From the NCBI GenBank assembly GCA_964563135.1, contig CAZLWV010000027.1:1-64000 (forward strand): a stretch of 64,000 bases of DNA, given 5' to 3'. Positions 30,850 to 40,753 of this stretch are shown here, in pieces (positions within the stretch are counted from its first letter, which is position 1; each line of letters opens with the position of its first letter). Made by a program: the position numbers and the translations under genes. The notes beneath the pieces are model-generated. The model worked only from the letters and a program-made list of their open reading frames with translations. It was not told the origin of the DNA and searched no databases. The stretch is from JAAYAY01 sp964563135. GTDB lineage: Bacteria; Planctomycetota; Planctomycetia; Pirellulales; Thermoguttaceae.

Positions 30850-32583
30850 TCAGGGTTCTGCGGTCAGAGTTCCGGGCAGTGGGTGAGAGCAGCTCGTGCG
30901 GGGGCAGGTCTGCTTTCCGAGCAAGGCGTCGAGGCTGTCCAGCAAGAGGTCGAATCTTCCTCCGACTACAAGTCCACGGGACTCCCGGCAGATGTGGTGC
31001 CGGGTTGCGGCAATCCTGTCGGCTCCGGCCAACAGGCTTGTTATCCGCCAGAGCGCCGCGGCGGATGGGTCTGCGAGCTGATCTTGCTGGGCAGGATAGG
31101 CTACCGCGGGGAGCGGTGACTCGGGCAGGATCGCGTGATACAGGACGATGCCGCCCATTGCGGCGAGGTGCGCCTCGGCGGAGGCGATGGCTGCAGGCGA
31201 AATACCGGCCCCGGTCAGATGCAGAACCAGAGGCAGGATCTCCTCGCCCTCGTGGGCCCGCCGAACCCGGCCCAGCAACTCGGCGAGCGCCATCATGGCC
31301 GGATCGAGGTCAAGCAGGGGGGCGCCCGGCTCACGGTCCACGTAGATCGGATGGGAGCGATTGACGCTCACCAGGCCGCCGATACCGTTGGAGACCTTTT
31401 CCGTAACCTGTTCCACACGCAGGGCGCCGTCGGCCAGGTCGACGGCAGGCACCGTCGCCCGCCCCGCCTGCAGACCCGGCAGCCCAGCTTCGGCCGTCTT
31501 GCCATCGTACACGATCAGCCCCAACTCCACGTCGTCTCCACCGCGACGGGCGATATGACCGATCATCTCGTTGAGCAGCTCCTGCCGGTGCAGCCAAACG
31601 CGGCTGGCAGGATCGGCCTGCGATCGGTCGGCAAGAAGAATCAAGGCCACTGGCCGGCTGGCCGGCTGGGCGAGCGTGCCGGTCATCGCGGGGTCGGTGG
31701 TTGTCTCGACCGCCGCCGCGGTAACGGTGGCTTTGCCAGCCTCGGCGGGCGCAAGAGCGGCCGGAGTTGCTGCGATGTAGGCCTTGGCCAGCGCGAGGAA
31801 GCGGATCAAGTCGCGCATGTTCGCCTGGTAGACGATTCCTCGCGCCCCCGGGCTGACGGCCACCCTGGCCGTTTTCAGGACCACGACCATGGAGGCGGCC
31901 AGACCGCTGGAAGCCTCGAAGAGCGCTGCCACATCGCCGTTTGCCAGGTGCAGGCTGGATGAAGGATAGGCGGTTGCCGGGATCCGATCGTTCGTGCCCA
32001 GATGGAGATGGTACCAGAGGGAGGCTGCCGCAAGTCTTCTGACCCGTTCGTCCTGCAAGGAGACGGCGGCCGGGAGTCTTGCGCACAGGTGAATCACCAA
32101 GGGGGGTTTGCCCGAAGAATCGTCGCCTGCCGCAGCCAGAGAGCGGACGACGAACCCCGCCGCTTCCTCGATGCCGCCGCCTGTGGATCGGCCGGGCACA
32201 TACCAGATGGGGAAGCGAACGGGTTCCACCCGGGAAACCCCCACGCCGCCGGGGCCGGGAATGCGGCGGATCCGCTGTTCCACCCGGGCAGGCGACGCCG
32301 CGAGTTCCGAAGAATTCACCTCGACGCGTCCGGCCAGCGGCCCCATCCAGCGAACCTGCGCGCCATGCTCTTTGCCGTCGGAACCGCCGTAGCCGACGAC
32401 GATCAGACGCACGTTTGGACCGGTTGTCAACTGGTTCAGCATGGAATTGACGGCCGTGGCTGCGCTGTCCGCTTTCGATTGGGTGCCTCCGGCGATCGGT
32501 GCAGCCATCTGGCTCGATTCGTCGATCAGCACGACGATCGTTCCGGCACACTCGGCGGTCAGGCTGCGGCTGCTGGTGGACAT
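30850..32583 (-). CDS. Tandem, degenerate von Willebrand A-type protein (577 aa)
   Basis: The start at 32583 (MSTSSRSLTAECAGTIVVLI) is preferred since it aligns with the start of the neighbouring vWA protein; an in-frame GTG at 32685 gives a shorter intergenic gap and is possible. The first vWA-like unit begins TIVVLIDESSQM (about 15-26), where the metal motif DxSxS is broken by Gln. A second begins around residue 310 (VALILLADRSQADP), also degenerate. Strands such as PLVIHLCARLP and LPLVLHLTGAGI fit the Rossmann-like vWA fold. It was probably derived by duplication and serves as a non-metal binding scaffold beside the intact vWA protein. Confidence 0.65.
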   Translation of the reverse strand: MSTSSRSLTAECAGTIVVLIDESSQMAAPIAGGTQSKADSAATAVNSMLNQLTTGPNVRLIVVGYGGSDGKEHGAQVRWMGPLAGRVEVNSSELAASPARVEQRIRRIPGPGGVGVSRVEPVRFPIWYVPGRSTGGGIEEAAGFVVRSLAAAGDDSSGKPPLVIHLCARLPAAVSLQDERVRRLAAASLWYHLHLGTNDRIPATAYPSSSLHLANGDVAALFEASSGLAASMVVVLKTARVAVSPGARGIVYQANMRDLIRFLALAKAYIAATPAALAPAEAGKATVTAAAVETTTDPAMTGTLAQPASRPVALILLADRSQADPASRVWLHRQELLNEMIGHIARRGGDDVELGLIVYDGKTAEAGLPGLQAGRATVPAVDLADGALRVEQVTEKVSNGIGGLVSVNRSHPIYVDREPGAPLLDLDPAMMALAELLGRVRRAHEGEEILPLVLHLTGAGISPAAIASAEAHLAAMGGIVLYHAILPESPLPAVAYPAQQDQLADPSAAALWRITSLLAGADRIAATRHHICRESRGLVVGGRFDLLLDSLDALLGKQTCPRTSCSHPLPGTLTAEP

Positions 32584-32722
32584 CAGTTTGCCATAAGCAT
32601 TGCGGGCGTCAGGCAGTTCACCTATGTTGACTGGGGGATACGCTGTCGCCGCGGGCGACGCGGTCCGCTCGTATTCCACATCCACTGCACGCTGGAAAAC
32701 ACGGTTTCATTCGGCACGCTCG

Positions 32723-33589
32723 TCAGCGCAATCCCGGTGCGGCTTGGGTCCCCATGTTCAGGAACTGGATCAGGCAGACCATATCTGCATTGAAGGCCAT
32801 TCCCCTTGCCCCGGGCTGAAGCTGGAAGCCTTCCATCGTGGCATGTCGGACGAACGGTTCCGGCAGGATACTCGACATGTTGAAAAGCACCCGTGCCAGC
32901 TCGTCCGGCAAGCCCTGCCCGTGAGCGGGAAACATGAACGGATCGGCCGCCGTCATCGAAAGGTGGCAGTTCAGGAGCAACACGTTGCCGTCCTGGGTGG
33001 CGAGGTTCTTGATCGCCTCGGCGTACGGGATCGGGTCGCCGTCCTGCGATTCGCCGTCGGTGATGTGTACGACGATGGGAGGAAAGCTTGCCGGGTGGTA
33101 GGTAATCCACTGCGACAGGAGCCCGTGCGCATGATAGAGCATGTGACACATGGGAGTCCCCCCCTCGGTCACCGGGTCGACCCAGACCGGCACCTCACAG
33201 GGCACTTCGAGCATCTCGCCCGTCGCCTCGTCGGGGATGTATTGGATCCGCTGGGCGATCCTTGCCGGCGACGCACCGATTTCCGTGATCGACACGAGGG
33301 CCCGGTTGGCCAGGGGCCCCTGGAGCGCCGACTGAATGATCGGATTGGCGTGCTGGTCGGTGCGATAGCCAAAAACTCCCACGTCCATCCAGTCCTTGAT
33401 CCCCTCATCGCCGCTGGCGCGGATCGCCATGTTCTGCAGCCAGCCATTGATGGCCGTGACCAGTTCGTCGCACTTGCGATTCGACGAGTTTCCCAGGGGT
33501 TCTTCCATCGAAAACGACTGGTCGAGAAGAAACAGGAAGCAGGCCTTGTTCTGCCGGCTGATCTCTTGCGAATGCGGGGGACGTGACAT
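32723..33589 (-). CDS. TerY-like von Willebrand A-domain protein (288 aa)
   Basis: The ATG at 33589 gives MSRPPHSQEISRQN, directly before the vWA domain. The metal-ion site is intact: FLFLLDQSFSM (Asp 23, Ser 25, Ser 27), a Thr in EGGTPMCHML and VHITDGESQDG. There is no signal peptide, so it acts in the cytoplasm. vWA proteins of the TerY type scaffold kinase/phosphatase/GTPase systems in bacteria. It lies between the helical membrane-anchored protein and the degenerate vWA protein in one operon. Confidence 0.85.
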   Translation of the reverse strand: MSRPPHSQEISRQNKACFLFLLDQSFSMEEPLGNSSNRKCDELVTAINGWLQNMAIRASGDEGIKDWMDVGVFGYRTDQHANPIIQSALQGPLANRALVSITEIGASPARIAQRIQYIPDEATGEMLEVPCEVPVWVDPVTEGGTPMCHMLYHAHGLLSQWITYHPASFPPIVVHITDGESQDGDPIPYAEAIKNLATQDGNVLLLNCHLSMTAADPFMFPAHGQGLPDELARVLFNMSSILPEPFVRHATMEGFQLQPGARGMAFNADMVCLIQFLNMGTQAAPGLR

Positions 33590-33806
33590 GATGATCGATC
33601 TGCAGTTGATGTGGGTCAGGCGTGTCCCGGCAGCGTTCCGGATGTCGGAAGACGAGTCATCGCGGCAGCATTCTGCGGCGGCAGAATGCCACGGTTTCCT
33701 GCCGCGCTTTGCGGTGCAATGCCGTCCGCTCGGCTCGGCCACCCTGCCGGGCGGGTGGGATTTCCTTTCTCTGTATATCGGCAAGGGTGCAGGAACACAA
33801 GCGGCC

Positions 33807-35285
33807 TCACTGCTCCCATATTATCCCCATTTGCGTCCAAACATCCGCTGCCAGGACGATCTGGGCAAAACGGCCTTCTTTCTCGAAGGAAACCGGATCG
33901 CGGCTGCTCCCCGGTTTTCGGCGATAGTCGACCAGGCTGGTTTCGGCGCTTTCGCAGGTGCGCTGCACTGCCGTCCAGTGTTCCCGGTTGCCGGGATCGG
34001 CAAGCAACCGGCGACGGGCCGATTCGTAGGCATCGACACACTGCCGCGGCAGCGAACGGGTCGGCGCTCCGCGCAGGTCCGCCGCGGGATAGCGGCCCGC
34101 GTTTCGCGTTGGGCTCTTGCGCTCCTCGGCGGTTGGATACCGCTTGTAGCCGATCACACCGCCTCCGGCGTCGTGGACCGCCGCAAAGAAACCGCGGAGG
34201 ACCTCCCCTGAATTGGTTTCGACTTCTTCGATGCCGTCCGGTTCGGCCAGGGTCTTCTGGGGAAGCGACGCTGCCAGCCAGAGAATCACGCGCTCCTGCA
34301 ACCGGCGGCGAACCATGTCGGTGGGATAGGTTCGGGCGACCTGGGTGGCGGCGGCCAATTGTTCGGGGAAGTCTTGTCCCTCGCGGGTTGCCAGGGCGGC
34401 AAGGGGGATCTCGGCGCCCGCGTTCATCTCGATGCGGCGGATCTCTCCCTGAACCAGATCCAGCCGGCGGGTGACCTGAGCGATACGCTCCTGCTCCGGC
34501 GCGTTGGGCATGCTGCGATAGCGGTTGAGGAAGTCCAAAAGGGCATCCCGCTGTTTTGCCGGCTCCTCGGCAATAGCCGTTTCCAGTGGCAGTTTCGACC
34601 ATTCCTGCCAGAACCTGGCCTCCCGATACAGGTCCGCCACGGCCTGGTATTCCGTCTCGCCGTACCGGCTGAGCACCTGGTCGCAGAAGCCGATGGTCGC
34701 GGCGTAGTCCTTGTTCTCAAACGCCTGCTGGGCCTGTCTCCGAAGTCTTGCGGCATTCTCGCTATTCTTGCGAGAAGCGATCTCCGTCTGGAGTTCTTCT
34801 TTCTGCCGTTCAAGAAGGGCAATCAAGAGGGCGGCTCCCGCGGGATCCTTCTTGCGGCAGGCATCCTGGATCGTTCCGATCCGGTCGCGGGCGATCTCCA
34901 ACTCGGGCACTCCTGCGCCTGTCTGCGCCAGTTCCCAGGCAAGCACATCCTTCACAAGGCTGACGGCATCGGACCAGGTTTTCCAGTCACCGGGAAGGGA
35001 TTCGAGAAAGGCCGGCTTGGCCTCGACCGCCCTTTCGGGGAGCGAACCGCCGGCGAGAAACTCGCGCTCGATCACGGCCGAGCAGACGGCAACATCCCCT
35101 TCCAGTTCCTGGGGCGACGGCATCGAAACCGCCACCGCAGGCGGAGACAGATCCCGCTCGTCGACGGAGGGAAGTTCGGAGTCCAGGTTGGCGATGCCCG
35201 CAAAACTGGCCACGGTCAGAATCGCCAGCGGCAGACATCCGAGTGCCAGACTCACGGTTGCCCTGGTGACTACCTCGTTCTTCAC
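33807..35285 (-). CDS. Membrane-anchored helical-repeat protein (492 aa)
   Basis: The GTG at 35285 follows GGGAG with 7-base spacing, 31 bases after the GAP1-like gene. A hydrophobic helix at about residues 9-31 (VSLALGCLPLAILTVASFAG) is followed by a long helical region (RQKEELQTEIASRKNSENAA, LRRQAQQAFENKDYAATIGF), with some TPR-like pairs. The C-terminal part has mixed alpha/beta segments (GEVLRGFFAAVHDAGGGVIG, GRFAQIVLAADVWT). No named family is recognised. It appears to be a membrane-linked scaffold of the operon. Confidence 0.6.
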   Translation of the reverse strand: MKNEVVTRATVSLALGCLPLAILTVASFAGIANLDSELPSVDERDLSPPAVAVSMPSPQELEGDVAVCSAVIEREFLAGGSLPERAVEAKPAFLESLPGDWKTWSDAVSLVKDVLAWELAQTGAGVPELEIARDRIGTIQDACRKKDPAGAALLIALLERQKEELQTEIASRKNSENAARLRRQAQQAFENKDYAATIGFCDQVLSRYGETEYQAVADLYREARFWQEWSKLPLETAIAEEPAKQRDALLDFLNRYRSMPNAPEQERIAQVTRRLDLVQGEIRRIEMNAGAEIPLAALATREGQDFPEQLAAATQVARTYPTDMVRRRLQERVILWLAASLPQKTLAEPDGIEEVETNSGEVLRGFFAAVHDAGGGVIGYKRYPTAEERKSPTRNAGRYPAADLRGAPTRSLPRQCVDAYESARRRLLADPGNREHWTAVQRTCESAETSLVDYRRKPGSSRDPVSFEKEGRFAQIVLAADVWTQMGIIWEQ

Positions 35286-35316
35286 CGCGATTGCTCCCAG
35301 CGCTTCATGGGTTCCG

Positions 35317-38300
35317 CTATGGATTGTGGAACTCTTCGGTACGTTGCGGTCCTGGCGATCCATCTTCGCCTGCCAGTTGATCGAGGATCTTGATCCCCTC
35401 CGGGGAAACCACGAAACGGATATCGTAACGCTGGGCCGGTTCGATCAGCACTTCGGCCCACGAGAAGGAAACAGCCTCGATTCCTGCCGGCGCCCCAGGC
35501 GAGCCCCGAGTCTTCCGGGAGAAACGGAACTGGACCCGCACCCGGTCGATCCCGTCATGCAACCTGGCCTGGTTCAACTTGAGCAGGTCGGGAAGATCGA
35601 GATCCGCCGCCACCTCGTCACCGCGCTGCTGGCGAATCACGGCTCCGAGAACGTACTTCTCGGCAAACGCCCTGGAGAGGGGCTTATCTGCCGCATCTTG
35701 GACGTGGAGTTCCATCACGGCAATGGCCGGCCGCTCCAGTCCGCCCACCGCCGACATGCTGGCCGCAAACTGTCCGGGAATCGACAACAGCGGTCTCTCG
35801 GAGCCCAAGCCGACCGGGTCCCCGGCCTCACCGCCGGGAGCCGGCTGAGACCCAGCCGGCTCGGGAGAACTCGGATCCGGGGCGGTCTCGTCGGCCCTGC
35901 CGGGTGCCGCCGGCTTGCCGGAGAGTCCTTCGCCGGAGGCTCCCCGATTCCGCTGCGCTGGATTTCCCGGCGCCAGTCCGCCCTCGCCCGACGCAGGTAT
36001 CGGCGGACGGTCTGCCCGGGCATGTTCGACGACCAGGCCCTGTGATCGCCTCGGACCGGTGCCGATGGTCGACAGTCCGATGACGCCGAGCACGCCGAGG
36101 ACAACAACTGCGGCAATGGCCAGGGCGACCCATCGATGCCACCGTTCTGCGGGCCCCTGGGCCAGTTTTCGCAGCGAGATCGACGGCCAGTTGCCCATCT
36201 CCATCCGCCAACCGATTTTCTTCCACAGCGCCTCGTGCTGCCACTGGCCGGTCGGAAGAAGTTCCTCTCCGCCGCCCAGGTGCCGGCCGAGTTTCCGCAA
36301 GCATGTCTGTCTGGCCGTTCCCTGCCGATCGTCTTCCAGGTGTGCAGCCGGAACAGCCTCCAGGATCGATTCGGTCATCCGCTGGGCTGCCTTTTCCAGG
36401 CGGCAGGCTGCCGCCACACCGTACCGCGAGTCTTTCAGGCCGATCAGTTCGATGATGGCCTCACGGCAACGTCGCCAGGCCGCCAGCCGGGCTGCGGCAT
36501 CGGGGGCGGCCAGCCAGCGCTGCCCTGCTTCCAGGAACTCCAGCCGAGGGGAGAACTCGCCGGGGTGCTGGTGAAGGGTATTGAGAGTCTCTTCCAGCCG
36601 TGTGGAGATCACCTCACCGACCGCATCGGGGACATCGAACAGACGCGACCGGAATCGCCGCCACAGCACGATCAGCGAGTCGATATCGAACCGGCGGAGA
36701 ACATCGGCAAACACCTCCCATCGCTCCACGCGCTGTCTGCACGCAACGAGCAGCCGTTCCATCACGACGGGACGAAGCGAAGCGTCAAGACTGCACAGCA
36801 GGCCCGTTATGGCCTGCGGCGGCAGATCGCCGATCACTCCGGCTGCAATCGTGCTGCGGCGATCGGCATCCAAGGGCGATTCGACAGGGCCGTCCGTCCA
36901 GATCCACTCCGTTGCCGCGGGAGTTCTGCCGGTGGCGGCAATCCGCGACCGCAGCAGTTCGATCTTCCAGTCGTCGGCAATCTCGTTGCCGGCCACGAAT
37001 GGGGCGATTCTCTCCTCGGACAGCTTTTCCAGCAGGAATCGGATGGCCCGGTCTGCGCCGGTACCCGGTTGCACCGTTGCCGCAAGCTGGAGTATCGTTG
37101 TCTGGCTCTGACCGCCGCAAACGGCATTGAGTGTGGACGGGGAGCCTTCCACTGCCGCGAGTCGTTCGCGGGTCAAACGCCGGGCAAAATCGGTGAGTGT
37201 GCTGTCGCTGCGCCAGGAGTCGCTGCCTCCGGCGGCGCCGGCCGAGCGGAAAAGGGCTGCCACCGCGTATTCTGTGCGGGCAAATTCCTCCAGCTTCTCG
37301 ATCCGGTCAGGCTGGGCGGCGGCCATTGTCGCCAGTCGTTGGTCGACGGCCGCGGGGCCGTCGTTCAGCAGATGGCCAACCATGTGCTGCGCGTAGGCCG
37401 ATGGGATGCTCTCTCCCGCCGGTTGCGGGCCGAACGTGTTGATTGCCAGTCCCCGGCCTCGCAGCGACTCGGCACGAAAGTCTGCCGCCCTGGGATCGCA
37501 GAACGTTGTGGCAGCCAGGACAGTCGTCAGTCGTTCGGCCGATGCTTCGAAGGTCGACACGCTCACGCTTGCCCGGAGCTTGCCCGGCGGGACGAGCCGT
37601 CCGACGCCGTAGAACAGCAGGGCGGCCACCTCCGGCTCGACCGCCACCAGCAGCGTTTGCCGCCGCGTTGTCCCGACCGCGAGCAACGAGGCAACCAGAT
37701 TCTGGAAGATTTCGACCCGCTTGGCCGGTAGCAGGTCGCGCCAACGGTCGGGCAAATGCGAGCCAAACGATCGGTCGTCCCCTTGCAAGAATGCCAGGAG
37801 CGCCCGATCACCAATTCTCGGCGGTTCGCCATCGAGCAAGCAGTCGATCGCAGGAATTGCCGGGAGCACGAACGGATGCTCCGGGGAATCTTCGACGACC
37901 CATCCGGGGGCTTTCCAGAGCCGCAGGGCATCCAGCAGGGTCCAGGAATCGTGCCCCTCGGCAGCCTGGCGGCAGACGAGGTGGGCGAAGTATGATCCAG
38001 GACGGCCTTCCGTATCGCGCTGTCGATAGGAGACCAGTCCGATCACCTCCCAGGTGCCGGCGGCCGGAATGAAGATCAACCGCTGCGGCGCTGTGGCGGC
38101 GGTCAAGCGGAGCTTGTCCTCCGCCGGCGCGTCACGCGGAAGGTGGTACGAAATATGGCGCTCTACCTGCCGGTAGGCCTGCCGCAAGGCTTCGCTGTCG
38201 AGCGAGCCGGCACGCACGCTGTAGCCCAGCATCCGCGCAGCCAGTTCTCCCTGGCATCGTTCCAGGGCCGAACTGCCATGGGTGCAATGGGTGCAGTACA

Positions 38301-38319
38301 TCTGCTGGATGGAGTTCAC
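35317..38319 (-). CDS. GAP1-type GTPase-associated protein with a membrane segment (1000 aa)
   Basis: The GTG at 38319 overlaps the kinase stop as GTGA. The first residues (MNSIQQMYCTHCTHGSSALE) match the opening of the GAP1-N2 domain, described in GTPase-centred conflict systems as GTPase-associated protein 1, including the following ISYHLPRDAP and SYFAHLVCR segments. The middle (about 230-720) is the helical GAP1-M/C-like body. A transmembrane helix lies near 728-750 (WVALAIAAVVVLGVLGVIGL), then a Pro/Gly-rich linker and a C-terminal beta domain of about 140 residues on the other side. GAP1 proteins occur next to double-GTPase-type proteins, as here. The membrane segment and C-terminal domain are unusual additions. 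Confidence 0.7.
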   Translation of the reverse strand: MNSIQQMYCTHCTHGSSALERCQGELAARMLGYSVRAGSLDSEALRQAYRQVERHISYHLPRDAPAEDKLRLTAATAPQRLIFIPAAGTWEVIGLVSYRQRDTEGRPGSYFAHLVCRQAAEGHDSWTLLDALRLWKAPGWVVEDSPEHPFVLPAIPAIDCLLDGEPPRIGDRALLAFLQGDDRSFGSHLPDRWRDLLPAKRVEIFQNLVASLLAVGTTRRQTLLVAVEPEVAALLFYGVGRLVPPGKLRASVSVSTFEASAERLTTVLAATTFCDPRAADFRAESLRGRGLAINTFGPQPAGESIPSAYAQHMVGHLLNDGPAAVDQRLATMAAAQPDRIEKLEEFARTEYAVAALFRSAGAAGGSDSWRSDSTLTDFARRLTRERLAAVEGSPSTLNAVCGGQSQTTILQLAATVQPGTGADRAIRFLLEKLSEERIAPFVAGNEIADDWKIELLRSRIAATGRTPAATEWIWTDGPVESPLDADRRSTIAAGVIGDLPPQAITGLLCSLDASLRPVVMERLLVACRQRVERWEVFADVLRRFDIDSLIVLWRRFRSRLFDVPDAVGEVISTRLEETLNTLHQHPGEFSPRLEFLEAGQRWLAAPDAAARLAAWRRCREAIIELIGLKDSRYGVAAACRLEKAAQRMTESILEAVPAAHLEDDRQGTARQTCLRKLGRHLGGGEELLPTGQWQHEALWKKIGWRMEMGNWPSISLRKLAQGPAERWHRWVALAIAAVVVLGVLGVIGLSTIGTGPRRSQGLVVEHARADRPPIPASGEGGLAPGNPAQRNRGASGEGLSGKPAAPGRADETAPDPSSPEPAGSQPAPGGEAGDPVGLGSERPLLSIPGQFAASMSAVGGLERPAIAVMELHVQDAADKPLSRAFAEKYVLGAVIRQQRGDEVAADLDLPDLLKLNQARLHDGIDRVRVQFRFSRKTRGSPGAPAGIEAVSFSWAEVLIEPAQRYDIRFVVSPEGIKILDQLAGEDGSPGPQRTEEFHNP

Positions 38320-40745
38320 GTTTCCCTGCCCTCCGGCTCGGTTTCGCAAGCCGCTTCTCCTTTCGGCTCTCGCGGCGTCTCCTGTCCATCCTGGCCGCCG
38401 AACAGCCGCCAGCCTCGGTGCCCGACCGCGGCTCGCGCGGGGATGCCGGTGAACTGTCCCAGAATCAACGGTTCGCTCCAGTAGCGGCGAAATCCAAGGT
38501 CGATCGCGGCCCAGACCACGGCATAGCATCCTTCCCAGCCGGGATCGGCCTCGAGGGTCCTGCTTCCGCCGCCCGACTCCCAGCTGGTGCGACTGATTTC
38601 CTCTCGGAAAAGGACCTCACGATCATCGGCCCCGTCGCAGTCGGCAGGCTTCTGACGGGCGACGGCAAGAAGGCACTGGTCGCTGAAGCGGGGCAGCGGC
38701 CAAGTCCACCGCACGCGATACACACCCTTCTGCGACTCCACCTGGGCCAGGCTGGCGCGTGCAACGGCCGGCTGAAGGCCCAGCACGTGGGCCGGCAGGA
38801 TCTCCGATGAGACCCAATTCATGAGGACGGCCTGGTGGGGCCGGAGCCGGTCCATGGACTGGGCGATCAATCGGGCGTCGAAGGCTTCCACAAACGCCTT
38901 TCGATCGTTGCCGGCGAGCGCCCTGTCCAGCACGGCGAGGGTTGCCATCCGCTGTCTGGCCTGATCGACGGCGGCCTGCCAGGCCGCCGGCAGGGGATAG
39001 CCGCCCAGCAGGCTCCCCTCGACCAGTTCGACCAGCCGGCCGTCGTCGCACCGGGTGATCGCGTCGCCCACCTTCTCCAGCTCGTCGCGCCGTTTGACCG
39101 CCTGGCTGAAGGCCACACGCCAGCGCTGGGCCGCCGGGCAGTCGGCCAGCAGCCGTTCATCCCAGATTTCCAGCAGTCGACGATCGAGCTTATCTGCGGG
39201 CATTCCGGAGGTGAGCCGGCCGAGGGCCAGCAGCCGCGATGCTCGGCGTACGGCCAGTTCGATTCGCTCATGGTGCTGCCGGGGAACCAGGCGTCTGGCC
39301 TCGGCTTCGACGACCTTCTTCCACATCGTTGCGATGGCCACGTCGTCGACGTTTTCGGCCAACGCCTGTTCCAGCCAGCGGACGGCATCGACGGCTCGTC
39401 GTGCCCGTTCGACTCGCGTTTCCAGACCGAACTTGTAACCGCCGGGAAGACGGGCAGCTTCGGCCACGATTGCCCGTTCATCTTCCAGCGACGTGGCCTG
39501 GGGCGATTTCTGTACCAGAAGGTGCAGCCGGTCGATGGCCCGCACCCGGCGGCGAGCCCCGTTGACCCGCTCCCGCTCCTTCTCGGCGGGTTCGAACCCG
39601 GCGAACAGGGCTTCGTTCCAGGCGTTGACGAGCCGGCGGTCGTGCAACTCGCTCTTCTCCGGCCGGACACGAGTGAAATCCTGCCACGCCCGGGCTCGGC
39701 AGTGGTGTTCGTAGGCCTGGTGGATGAGCGGCTGAAGGTGCCTGGGGGCGTCGCGGAACTGCCCCCTGCGGTTGAGCAAGTCGACCGCCTCTTCCCATCG
39801 CTCGCTGCGCAGCAGCGACTCGATCTGGGCATAGGAGTTGGCCAGTTCGCTCAAAGGGGGAACGGAATCCATCGGCAAGCGTGCAAGCTGCAGCAACCGC
39901 CCGAGCAGCTCTTTTGTGTCCACGTCGTGCAAGGCCTGCAGGTCGTGGATCAGCTGACTTTCCTGGGGCCGCTCGAAGTCTTCCTTGCGGAACAGTAGTT
40001 TGTCGTATTCCGACGCTTCCACATGTTTGGCCCAGAGCGGCGGGCTGACCGCCAGCGATCGCAAGGCCACATAGATCACCAGGGCGGAGAAGTGGTCCAG
40101 ATCGAGCGAAAGATGGGTGTTTGCATCCCGCTCCGGATGCTGGTAAGGTTCGACGCCCACCTCCAGGTTCCGCCTCCCCACCAGCGACGGAACACACATG
40201 CAGTCGTAGTCGACGAGCTTCAGCTCCCCCGTCGCGGTCACCATCACGTTGGCATGCTGCAGATCGCCGTGGGCGATATGGGCATCGCTCAGTTCCTTCA
40301 CCAGGGTCACCCAGCGCCGGGCCGCCTCGGCCAGGCCCGTCCCGTCGCCAGCCAGGGCCCGCTGCCGGACCCATTTGAACAGGGTCTGCCCTTCGACCCA
40401 GTCCATCAGGATCAAGGGATACCACTTGCCGTCAGAAGAGCGGATGCTCTCGTCGCGATACTCGAAGTCGACGAGGCACTTCAGCTTGCGGTTCTGCAAA
40501 TAGGCGCTGATCTCGTGGTACCGTTCCCGGCGCTCCGGCGATTCGGTGGTGAAGACGCGGACGGCAAATGGTTTCCCGTCGAGGGCCGAGATCCCCTGGT
40601 AAACCACCGCGAAGGCCCCGGACCAGGGGCGAGGCTGGTTCCGCTGGTCTTTGGCGATGCGGCACTCGCGCAGGACGGGATCGCGGAAGGCGAGCCGCGG
40701 GTTCTGCAGCATGGCACTGAAATGCGAAGCCAACGGCCAGGACAT
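38316..40745 (-). CDS. Ser/Thr-kinase-like protein with long helical C-terminus (809 aa)
   Basis: The start at 40745 (MSWPLASHFSAMLQNPRLAF) has AGGA upstream and follows the GTPase stop by 8 bases. Kinase elements are the Gly loop WSGAFAVVYQG (41-51), an Arg where the ATP-binding Lys usually sits (FAVRVF, R63), the hinge LILMDWVEGQT, the catalytic loop AHGDLQHANVMV (158-169; Asp 161, Asn 166) and VDYDCMC instead of DFG (178-184). The remaining 500 residues are helical with beta-like segments near the end (SQKGVYRVRWTWPLPRF). With Lys replaced by Arg, activity may be weak. The FHA protein and PP2C in the operon imply that phosphorylation matters here. Confidence 0.85.
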   Translation of the reverse strand: MSWPLASHFSAMLQNPRLAFRDPVLRECRIAKDQRNQPRPWSGAFAVVYQGISALDGKPFAVRVFTTESPERRERYHEISAYLQNRKLKCLVDFEYRDESIRSSDGKWYPLILMDWVEGQTLFKWVRQRALAGDGTGLAEAARRWVTLVKELSDAHIAHGDLQHANVMVTATGELKLVDYDCMCVPSLVGRRNLEVGVEPYQHPERDANTHLSLDLDHFSALVIYVALRSLAVSPPLWAKHVEASEYDKLLFRKEDFERPQESQLIHDLQALHDVDTKELLGRLLQLARLPMDSVPPLSELANSYAQIESLLRSERWEEAVDLLNRRGQFRDAPRHLQPLIHQAYEHHCRARAWQDFTRVRPEKSELHDRRLVNAWNEALFAGFEPAEKERERVNGARRRVRAIDRLHLLVQKSPQATSLEDERAIVAEAARLPGGYKFGLETRVERARRAVDAVRWLEQALAENVDDVAIATMWKKVVEAEARRLVPRQHHERIELAVRRASRLLALGRLTSGMPADKLDRRLLEIWDERLLADCPAAQRWRVAFSQAVKRRDELEKVGDAITRCDDGRLVELVEGSLLGGYPLPAAWQAAVDQARQRMATLAVLDRALAGNDRKAFVEAFDARLIAQSMDRLRPHQAVLMNWVSSEILPAHVLGLQPAVARASLAQVESQKGVYRVRWTWPLPRFSDQCLLAVARQKPADCDGADDREVLFREEISRTSWESGGGSRTLEADPGWEGCYAVVWAAIDLGFRRYWSEPLILGQFTGIPARAAVGHRGWRLFGGQDGQETPREPKGEAACETEPEGRET

Positions 40746-40753
40746 GGGGGTTC

